Made by a program: the position numbers and the translations under genes. Shown here in pieces: positions 46,448 through 52,759 of a DNA stretch of 64,000 bases; the first letter of the stretch is position 1; the number at the start of each line of letters is the position of its first letter. The notes under the pieces are model-generated. The model was given only the letters and a program-made list of their open reading frames with translations. It ran no database searches and was not told the DNA's origin. This stretch comes from Paracoccaceae bacterium (lineage in GTDB: Bacteria > Pseudomonadota > Alphaproteobacteria > Rhodobacterales > Rhodobacteraceae): the NCBI GenBank assembly GCA_014872815.1, contig WKFK01000010.1, positions 124,001 to 188,000 on the forward strand, read 5' to 3'.

Positions 46448-46478
46448 GCCTAGGGTGTAGATTTTCTACACTCTAGGC
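46448..46478. promoter_or_regulatory. 31-bp inverted repeat, probable LysR operator
   Basis: GCCTAGGGTGTAGA and TCTACACTCTAGGC are 14-bp arms matching at 13 positions around a TTT spacer. The repeat lies 4 bases upstream of the LysR ATG and 65 bases before the SDR ATG. The T-N11-A feature of LysR sites is contained in it. Position implies that binding would block ribosome access or the promoter of the regulator gene. Confidence 0.75.
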
Positions 46479-46542
46479 GACGAAGCATGATTGGTCAAAA
46501 GGGGCGGGATTGGGCAGTGTTGGGCCTCAAAAGGAGCTTGAT

Positions 46543-47238
46543 ATGACCAAAGTGGCACTTATCACCGCTGGTGGCAGCGGACTGGGCGCAGATGCGGCTA
46601 AGAGATTGAAATCAGACGGATTTGAGGTTGGTATTTTGTCCTCTTCCGGTAAAGGTGAGGCCTTGGCTGACACATTGGATGGCGTGGGCGTCACCGGGTC
46701 CAATTTGGTGCAGGCAGACGTGCAAACGCTTGTAGACAAAGCGCTTTCCAAGTGGGGGTGTGTGGATGTTCTGGTGAATTCTGCCGGTCATGGGCCCAAG
46801 GGAGACATTCTGGAGATCAGTGACGACGACTGGCACCTCGGGATGGAGATTTACCTGATGAATGTGATCCGGCCTACGCGGATTGTGGCGCCGATTATGG
46901 CGAAGCAGGGCGGGGGATCGATCATCAATATCTCGACTTTTGCCGCGTTTGAGCCGGACTCTCTGTTCCCGACGTCGGGCGTGTTTCGCGCCGGTTTGGC
47001 GAGTTTTACCAAGCTGTTTGCCGACAAGTTTGCAGCGGAAAATGTGCGTATGAACAACATCTTGCCGGGTTTCATCGACAGCCTGCCGGAAACGGAGGAT
47101 CGCAAAGCGCGCATTCCGATGGGGCGCTATGGGCGTAGTGAAGAAGTGTCTTCGCTAGTGAGTTATTTGGCGGGGGAGGGCAGCTATGTGACCGGGCAGA
47201 ACTGGCGTGTAGACGGCGGGCTGACCAGCCACGTGTGA
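46543..47238 (+). CDS. SDR family protein lacking the canonical catalytic Tyr-Lys
   Basis: Short-chain dehydrogenase-like protein of 231 residues. Cofactor motifs are intact (VALITAGGSGLGADAAKRLK; NSAG) and the C-terminus VTGQNWRVDGGLT is normal. But where YxxxK should be the sequence reads PTSGVFRAGL, with Ser145 (or Thr144) in place of Tyr and Arg149 in place of Lys; the serine site reads NISTFAAF. Classical chemistry is thus doubtful. Start at 46543, preceded by AAAAGGAG. It is divergent from LysR with a shared operator. Confidence 0.85.
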   Translation: MTKVALITAGGSGLGADAAKRLKSDGFEVGILSSSGKGEALADTLDGVGVTGSNLVQADVQTLVDKALSKWGCVDVLVNSAGHGPKGDILEISDDDWHLGMEIYLMNVIRPTRIVAPIMAKQGGGSIINISTFAAFEPDSLFPTSGVFRAGLASFTKLFADKFAAENVRMNNILPGFIDSLPETEDRKARIPMGRYGRSEEVSSLVSYLAGEGSYVTGQNWRVDGGLTSHV

Positions 47239-47283
47239 TGCCGGGTTAACCTTTGCGACGGGCTTTTGCGCATTTTGAAAAGC

Positions 47284-47325
47284 ACGTCGGTATTGCGTCG
47301 GTATCACGTCTGTTTTGCGGAGGTG
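47284..47325 (+). repeat. 42-bp dispersed repeat, copy 2
   Basis: Same element as 776-817 with four substitutions. It contains the 11-bp tandem ACGTCGGTATT / GCGTCGGTATC and ends GCGGAGGTG. Here it lies between the 3' ends of two converging genes. Right after it TGCGGAGG (47316-47323) can pair with CCTCCGCA (47347-47354), and GTTAACC occurs on both sides (47245 and 47358 regions). Confidence 0.7.
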
Positions 47326-47381
47326 CGTTTCTGGGAGTCATGCCAGCCTCCGCACCTGTTAACCTTTTCAGCCTTGTGGCT

Positions 47382-47975
47382 TCAGTTTGGCGCAGGTGGC
47401 GGCAGGGTGAGGCCACAGTCATAGCTTTGTGAGAGCAGCGCCTCGCGGCGTTTGGCCGAACCGGTGGAGCCGCAGAGAAATTCCATGCGGCGAGGGGAGA
47501 AGCCAAAGAAGCCAAAGGTGCCTGTTGTCCAGCAGGTGTCGAGTGCGGCGCGGTAGCCTTGGCTTTCCACTTCGTCCGAGCGGGCACCGGCGGGGATCAG
47601 CAGCAGGCCGCTGCGGTTGCGTTGCAGAGATTTTTCGGAGTCGTCGAGCTGGTCATAGGCCCAGCCCCAACTCCAGACACGATCGACCCAGCCTTTGGTC
47701 ATGGAGGGCATGCCCCACCAAAACAACGGGAAGATCAAACAGATCGCGTCCGCGCGGGCGATGCGGCCCTGTTCGCGGGTCACATCGGCTGGCGCATTGG
47801 TTTTGCCGTCGCTGTCGATGTCGGCCATGGACCAGAGCGGGTTGAAACCTTCCGCGTGCAGATCGGCCAGTTCGGTGCTGTGCCCTGCGGCCTCAGCGCC
47901 GTTCATAAAGTGCTGCGCATTGGCGTGGCTGAAGGAGTTGGGGTTGGGGTGATCAAGAACGGTGAGAACGTGCAT
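47382..47975 (-). CDS. NAD(P)H dehydrogenase (quinone), flavodoxin-like fold
   Basis: FMN/FAD-dependent quinone reductase-like protein of about 197 residues. The N-terminal VLTVLDHPNPNSFSHANAQH is the cofactor-binding loop of the NQO1/MdaB family, LADLHAEGFNPLWS and AICLIFPLFWWGMPSMTKGW WVDRV-type segments are diagnostic, and GTFGFFGFSPRRMEFLCG ends the fold. Start at 47975, because GGAGG lies 5 bases upstream; an ATG four codons earlier is less likely. It diverges from the LuxR gene. Confidence 0.88.
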   Translation of the reverse strand: MHVLTVLDHPNPNSFSHANAQHFMNGAEAAGHSTELADLHAEGFNPLWSMADIDSDGKTNAPADVTREQGRIARADAICLIFPLFWWGMPSMTKGWVDRVWSWGWAYDQLDDSEKSLQRNRSGLLLIPAGARSDEVESQGYRAALDTCWTTGTFGFFGFSPRRMEFLCGSTGSAKRREALLSQSYDCGLTLPPPAPN

Positions 47976-48009
47976 TTGGGCCTCCATTTGCGTGTTTTAG
48001 GTAATGTAG

Positions 48010-48081
48010 GACCTCAAGTCGGCTTTACCTCAAGGAGAAAGTTTTCTTTTTATTAAATGGTTTAGTTCTCATTTTGAGGTC
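48010..48081. promoter_or_regulatory. three ACCTCAA/TTGAGGT elements upstream of solo LuxR
   Basis: GACCTCAA (48010-48017), TACCTCAA (48026-48033) and the inverse TTGAGGTC (48074-48081) lie in the 196-bp divergent region between the quinone reductase and LuxR genes. The outer pair forms an inverted repeat of 8-bp arms. They could be regulator sites; a direct link to the LuxR product is inferred from position only. Confidence 0.4.
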
Positions 48082-48171
48082 TTGCTTTTTCAGCTCTGAG
48101 AAAAGTTGACCCAATGCCCCATTGCGGGCGACAGTTGGCGTGTGTGTTTTTGGTGTGTGCGGGTTCTTGAG

Positions 48172-48906
48172 ATGAAAAACCACGTGATTGATATCGTGCA
48201 AAAATTGGCAGCCCATGTGGAGCCGGTGGCGCGGTGGAAGGTCGCCACGGAAATTTCCGAAAACCTGGGTTTTAGCCACATTTTGGTGGCGCAAGTGGAT
48301 GCTGCGGATCGCGGTATCCAATGGGTTAACACCTCCATGAGTATGGACTGGATGGAGGAGTGCTTGTGTGAGGATTATATCGGCATTGATCCTCTGTTTG
48401 AGGGCGTGTTCCAAACCAGGGGGTTGGTGACTCAGCGGACCGGGCTGATGACGCGCTCGCAGGCGCAAACCTCTAAGGCCTTTGCGCTCAATCATGGGTT
48501 AAAGGCGGCGGGTATGGATGTGTTTGCCTGCTCGCGGTTTGGCACTTCCGGCACCTTGGGCACCCATGTGTCACTGGTGGGGCGCTATAGTCTGGAGCAG
48601 ATGACGGGGGCGTGCCCGATTGATTTGGGGTTGTACTCGGGGCTTCTTGCAACCGCGATCACTGCGCCGGTGCCGTCCCGCGCCAATGATCTTTTGACGC
48701 CTCATCCAGATGCATTGTCAGTGCGCCAACGGGAGGTGCTTTCGCTTTTGGCGGAAGGCATGATGACGGCGCGGATTGCCGAGACATTGGGCATTTCAGA
48801 GGCTGCGGTGAACAAGCATTTCATTGCAGCGCGGCAGAAACTGGATGCAGCCACGCGGGAGCAGGCCATGGCCAAGGCGCTGCTTCAGGGTTTGATCTCT
48901 TTGTGA
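48172..48906 (+). CDS. LuxR-type regulator with autoinducer-binding domain (solo)
   Basis: Quorum-sensing type regulator of 244 residues. An N-terminal ligand domain (residues 1-165; GFSHILVAQVDA, YIGIDPLFEG with the conserved Tyr and Asp-Pro) is joined to a LuxR helix-turn-helix (LSVRQREVLSLLAEGMMTAR, IAETLGISEAAVNKHFIAAR). No luxI-type synthase is found within this window, so it may respond to an external or unlinked signal. Start at 48172; the frame extends upstream to 48106 without family similarity. The ribosome site is weak. Confidence 0.85.
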   Translation: MKNHVIDIVQKLAAHVEPVARWKVATEISENLGFSHILVAQVDAADRGIQWVNTSMSMDWMEECLCEDYIGIDPLFEGVFQTRGLVTQRTGLMTRSQAQTSKAFALNHGLKAAGMDVFACSRFGTSGTLGTHVSLVGRYSLEQMTGACPIDLGLYSGLLATAITAPVPSRANDLLTPHPDALSVRQREVLSLLAEGMMTARIAETLGISEAAVNKHFIAARQKLDAATREQAMAKALLQGLISL

Positions 48907-49086
48907 ACCTATCAAAATTTGGACCTGCGCAGGGCCGGTGCCTGCTGTCATGCTCTTAAGAGCGTGAGCGGCAGACAGGCGGTGCCCAATTGCTGGGCAT
49001 ATGGTTGCCAGAAGGCCTTTATTGAAGGTGCGTGGTTTGTCGCTTTGGCAGAGAACATCGGCGAAGAGTGGCGCCGAGGTCCCCAA

Positions 49087-49117
49087 GGCCCGCGTGGTTA
49101 TGTCCGCCACGCGGGCC
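49087..49117. other. hairpin between LuxR and Lrp genes
   Basis: GGCCCGCGTGG and CCACGCGGGCC form an 11-bp perfect stem with a 9-base loop between two converging genes. On the plus strand GATTTCATTTT follows, a poor T-run. It probably acts as a weak terminator for the LuxR gene, or for both. Confidence 0.55.
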
Positions 49118-49144
49118 GATTTCATTTTGAAAATCTGATCGTGT

Positions 49145-49645
49145 TTAAGCGTCGCGGCTGAGACGTTCTTCTAGCACTTCGAACGGCACGCCGGGCGTGT
49201 CTTTGGCGCCGCGGATCACCAGCGAGGTTTTTACGCTGGCCACATTCGGCGCGGAGGTCAGGTCTTCGGTCAGGAAGGTCTGGAAGGTGCTGAGGTCCGG
49301 GGCGACGCATTTCAGGATGAAATCCACCTCGCCATTGAGCATGTGACACTCGCGCACAAGCGGCCAGTCGCGGCAGCGGTCCTCAAAGGCGGAGAGGTCT
49401 GCTTCGGCCTGGCTGACGAGGCCGACCATGGCAAAGACCTGCACCTCAAAGCCCAATTCGCGGCTGTCGACGTCGGCGTGATAGCCGCGGATGTAGCCTG
49501 CGTCTTCCAGCGTGCGCACGCGGCGCAGACAGGGTGGGGCGGATATGCCGACTCGCTTGGCGAGCTCAACATTGGTCATGCGGCCGTCGGCCTGTAACTC
49601 TGCGAGGATTTTGCGATCGATGGGATCAAGCCGGTGTCCGGGCAT
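49145..49645 (-). CDS. Lrp/AsnC family transcriptional regulator
   Basis: Feast/famine-type regulator of about 166 residues. The N-terminal helix-turn-helix reads LDPIDRKILAELQADGRMTN, VELAKRVGISAPPCLRRVRT, and the C-terminal RAM ligand domain includes LGFEVQVFAMVGL and LVRECHMLNGEVDFILKCVA. I take the ATG at 49645; an ATG at 49666 adds seven residues. It is divergent from trxB across about 218 bp and may regulate it or an amino-acid gene elsewhere. Confidence 0.92.
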   Translation of the reverse strand: MPGHRLDPIDRKILAELQADGRMTNVELAKRVGISAPPCLRRVRTLEDAGYIRGYHADVDSRELGFEVQVFAMVGLVSQAEADLSAFEDRCRDWPLVRECHMLNGEVDFILKCVAPDLSTFQTFLTEDLTSAPNVASVKTSLVIRGAKDTPGVPFEVLEERLSRDA

Positions 49646-49863
49646 GTATCTCGTCTCGTTGGTCAATTTTGCGGTTGTTATAGCATCAAAGGGCGCATGC
49701 GCAATTATATTTCGTGTTAGCGCAATATCCTTTTACGGTTTTCTGCCGACTGCTGATTTTTTGGACCACACGTTTTGGTTTTGGGTCTTGGGCTTTTCCT
49801 GACGTGTGCGGAGGGCTATATCGGCTAGCGACTTAGATTTTGCAACGCGGAAAGGTGCCTTTC

Positions 49864-50805
49864 ATGGCCGAGACAAAACACACCAAGGTTCTGATTATTG
49901 GGTCTGGACCTGCGGGCTATACTGCGGGCGTTTATGCGAGCCGCGCAATGCTGGAGCCGGTGCTGGTGCAGGGCATGGAGCCGGGTGGGCAATTGACCAC
50001 CACAACTGAGGTCGAAAACTGGCCATCCTTTGTGGAGGTGCAGGGGCCTGAGCTGATGGTGAAGATGGAAGAGCACGCCCGCGCGATGGGCTGCGAGATC
50101 ATCGGCGACATGATTGTGGACCTTGATCTGAGCGAGCGTCCTTTCAAGGCCAAAGGCGATAGCGGCACGCTCTATACGGCGGATGCCGTGATCCTTTGTA
50201 CCGGTGCACGGGCCAAGTGGCTGGGGCTGGAGAGCGAAGAGGCCTTTAAAGGCTTTGGCGTTTCGGCGTGCGCGACCTGTGACGGGTTCTTTTACCGCGG
50301 TAAGGAGATTGTGGTTGTTGGTGGTGGCAACACCGCGGTTGAGGAAGCGCTGTTCCTGACCAACTTTGCCTCCAAAGTGACCTTGATCCACCGTCGTGAT
50401 GAGCTGCGTGCGGAGAAGATCCTGCAGGAGCGCCTGTTCAAGAACGAAAAGATCGAAACGCTCTGGTTCCATGAGCTGGAAGAGGTTGTCGGGGATGACA
50501 ATCCCAAGGGTGTGACCGGTGTGAAGGTGAAGCACGTGGAAACGGGCGAGATCAGCGAAATCTCGGCGGCGGGCGTGTTCATCGCGATTGGTCACGCGCC
50601 GGCGAGTGAGTTGGTGAAAGACCAGCTGGAGCTGCACAATGGTGGCTATGTGAAAGTGGAGCCGGGCACCGCGAAGACCTCCATTCCGGGCGTGTTTGCG
50701 GCGGGTGATCTGACCGATCACGTGTACCGCCAGGCTGTGACCTCTGCAGGGATGGGGTGCATGGCGGCGCTGGATGCAGAGAAGTTTATCGCTGAAAACG
50801 AGTAA
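49864..50805 (+). CDS. trxB: thioredoxin-disulfide reductase
   Basis: NADPH-dependent flavoenzyme that reduces thioredoxin, 313 residues. FAD motif [36 protein letters not shown], the redox-active disulfide in [12 protein letters not shown], the NADPH motif [33 protein letters not shown] and [20 protein letters not shown] are all present. Start at 49864. An intrinsic terminator follows at 50829. Confidence 0.97.
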   Translation: MAETKHTKVLIIGSGPAGYTAGVYASRAMLEPVLVQGMEPGGQLTTTTEVENWPSFVEVQGPELMVKMEEHARAMGCEIIGDMIVDLDLSERPFKAKGDSGTLYTADAVILCTGARAKWLGLESEEAFKGFGVSACATCDGFFYRGKEIVVVGGGNTAVEEALFLTNFASKVTLIHRRDELRAEKILQERLFKNEKIETLWFHELEEVVGDDNPKGVTGVKVKHVETGEISEISAAGVFIAIGHAPASELVKDQLELHNGGYVKVEPGTAKTSIPGVFAAGDLTDHVYRQAVTSAGMGCMAALDAEKFIAENE

Positions 50806-50828
50806 GTGTTCGCGCTTCTGCAAATGGA

Positions 50829-50856
50829 ACGGGGTCGCCTTTGCGGCCCCGTTTTT
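50829..50856 (+). terminator. intrinsic terminator of trxB
   Basis: ACGGGG pairs with CCCCGT (inner CGC with GCG) and is followed by TTTTT. Stem, loop and flanks are nearly the same as in the ilvD terminator at 16638-16664. Confidence 0.9.
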
Positions 50857-50899
50857 CGTTAGGCTGTGCGCAGTTGCGCAGGGGGCTGCGCCTTGACCC

Positions 50900-52636
50900 A
50901 TGCAGCGCGGTTGGTCAGTCTTTGTGGAGGGTATCGCGCGAAGGATATTGGTTTTGAATAAGCTGTGGCGGGGCAATTGGCGCACCAAGGCGCGTATCGT
51001 TTCCGGGTTGATCCTGTTTTGTTACGTGCTGTGGCATTTCTTTAATGTGGGCCTTGGGCTGTTTTCGTTGGAGTTGATGCATGGTGGGCAGGAACTTCTG
51101 GAAGAGCTCACCGAAGGGCCATTTGGTGGGCTGGTGCTCTATGGCGCGTTGCTGACCCATATGGGGTTGGCGCTCTACCGCTTGGCGCGGAAACGCACGC
51201 TTCGGATGCCAGCCTCGGAAGCGGGACAGGTGCTGTTGGGGCTGCTGATCCCGCTGTTGTTGATGACCCATATTGTGCACACGCGGGTGGCCGAGAACCG
51301 GTTCGAGGTGGAGCCGGAGATGGGCTTCATTGCCGGATTGATCTGGAATTCGCCCAGTGGATGGCAGCAGGCGGCGCTGTTGCTGGTGGTCTGGGTCCAT
51401 GCCTGTATTGGCCTGCACATGTGGTTGCGGGTGCTGCCCAGTTGGCGGCGGGTTTTGCCGGTGATGTTGTCGCTGGCGACGCTGGTGCCGGCTTTTGCGC
51501 TTGCGGGCTTTTTGGTGCAGGGGCGGTTGCAGAAGAAGCGGCTGTTTGATCCCGAAGGCGGCGCGGCTTTGCGGGAGAGTTACGGATTTCCGACGGCGGA
51601 GACTTTTGCGCGGCTTGCGGAGATCAATCGCAGTTGGCTGGGTATTTTTGTGGGGCTCGTGGTGTTGACCATGGCGGTGCATTTTGGGCGGCGCTTTATC
51701 GGCGCGCGGCGGGCTGTGCGCATTCGCTATGTGGACGGGCCGGAGATTTCGGGGCAGCCGGGCATGACCCTGCTGGAGATGTCGCGGGTGGCGGGTGTGC
51801 CGCATATGGCGCTGTGTGGTGGGCGCGGGCGTTGCACGACCTGTCGTGTGATTGTCGAGGAGGGGATAGAGTTGCTGCATCCGCCGGAGAAGGCGGAGGC
51901 GGACAGTTTGGCGGCGGTCAATGCGCCGCCCAATGCGCGGCTGGCCTGTCAGTTGCGGCCCAAGGAACCCGCGACCGTGCTGCGGGTGTTTCGCAGTGAT
52001 GGGCAACAGGCGCGGGCGCATCAGAGTCTCGGACAAGAGCGGCGGTTGGCGATCCTGTTTCTGGATATGCGGAGTTTCACCGCGCGCACCACGGGGCAGT
52101 TGCCTTATGACGTGGTGTTTCTGTTGAACCGGTTCTTTGATGCGATTGTGCCGTCGATCACGGGCGTTGGGGGTACTGTAGATAAGTATCTGGGTGATGG
52201 GCTGCTGGCGGTGTTTGAGCTGGACAGTGAAGAGGCTTCGGCGAATGCGGCGATTGAAGCGGCGGCGGGGATCAGTTCGGCGTTGCAGGTGTTTAACCAG
52301 ACCCTGAAGGCGGAGAATGCGCAGCCGGTAGCGATTGGTATGGGGCTGCACCTGGGCGAGTTGGTGTTGGGGGAGATTGGCGCGGCCAATTTGGCGCCGC
52401 GCACTATTATCGGCGACACGGTGAATGCGGCGAGCCGCCTGGAGGGGCAGACCAAGGAGCTGGGCGTGGAGGTGCTGGTGTCGGAGGCTGTGTTGGCCGC
52501 CGCGGGGCATGATCCGGAGGCGTTTGACCTTGAGGTGCTGGAGTTGCGCGGTGTGGCGCAGCCGGTGCGGGCTTTGGCGCTAAAGCGGGCAGCGGCCTTG
52601 CCTGCGGTGCTGGCGCAGAAGGTGGAGATCGCCTGA
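50900..52636 (+). CDS. membrane adenylate cyclase with [2Fe-2S] domain (CyaC-like)
   Basis: Three-part protein of 578 residues. Residues 30-265 hold about six membrane segments with histidines at 46, 87, 124, 127, 167 and 173, resembling the diheme cytochrome b anchor of succinate dehydrogenases. Residues 275-365 form an adrenodoxin-type ferredoxin domain with Cys306, Cys312, Cys315 and Cys350. Residues 380-560 are a class III cyclase domain: metal Asp389 (FLDMRSF) and Asp433 (YLGDGLL), adenine-selecting Lys429 and Asp506, transition-state Asn509 and Arg513. All key residues are present, so ATP cyclisation is expected. A quinone-responsive redox cyclase of related design, CyaC, is known from Sinorhizobium meliloti. 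No clear ribosome site precedes the ATG. Confidence 0.85.
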   Translation: MQRGWSVFVEGIARRILVLNKLWRGNWRTKARIVSGLILFCYVLWHFFNVGLGLFSLELMHGGQELLEELTEGPFGGLVLYGALLTHMGLALYRLARKRTLRMPASEAGQVLLGLLIPLLLMTHIVHTRVAENRFEVEPEMGFIAGLIWNSPSGWQQAALLLVVWVHACIGLHMWLRVLPSWRRVLPVMLSLATLVPAFALAGFLVQGRLQKKRLFDPEGGAALRESYGFPTAETFARLAEINRSWLGIFVGLVVLTMAVHFGRRFIGARRAVRIRYVDGPEISGQPGMTLLEMSRVAGVPHMALCGGRGRCTTCRVIVEEGIELLHPPEKAEADSLAAVNAPPNARLACQLRPKEPATVLRVFRSDGQQARAHQSLGQERRLAILFLDMRSFTARTTGQLPYDVVFLLNRFFDAIVPSITGVGGTVDKYLGDGLLAVFELDSEEASANAAIEAAAGISSALQVFNQTLKAENAQPVAIGMGLHLGELVLGEIGAANLAPRTIIGDTVNAASRLEGQTKELGVEVLVSEAVLAAAGHDPEAFDLEVLELRGVAQPVRALALKRAAALPAVLAQKVEIA

Positions 52637-52723
52637 TGATGCGCCGCGTTGCAGCATTGCAACGGCAGCATGTTTGCTATGCATTTGCCAAATAAGGCTT
52701 TGAGATTTTGTCAAACCCCCCTA

Positions 52724-52743
52724 TGTGTTCACGCGTGAACACA
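52724..52743. promoter_or_regulatory. perfect 20-bp palindrome, probable MarR-domain operator
   Basis: TGTGTTCACG is followed directly by its complement CGTGAACACA, giving a 20-bp palindrome with no spacer. It lies 16 bp upstream of the MarR-like start at 52760, the place expected for an autoregulatory operator. A second shorter repeat (CGTTGCA / TGCAACG) lies at 52647-52664. Confidence 0.75.
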
Positions 52744-52759
52744 CTTTGAGTCGTTTGGT

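Noticed and set aside
48919..49161. 80-codon frame between LuxR and Lrp genes
   Set aside because: No family similarity, no ribosome site, and it runs through the hairpin at 49087-49117.
50915..52510. 531-codon open frame opposite the adenylate cyclase
   Set aside because: Arg/Gln/His-rich antisense product without domains; the sense frame has a complete cyclase.
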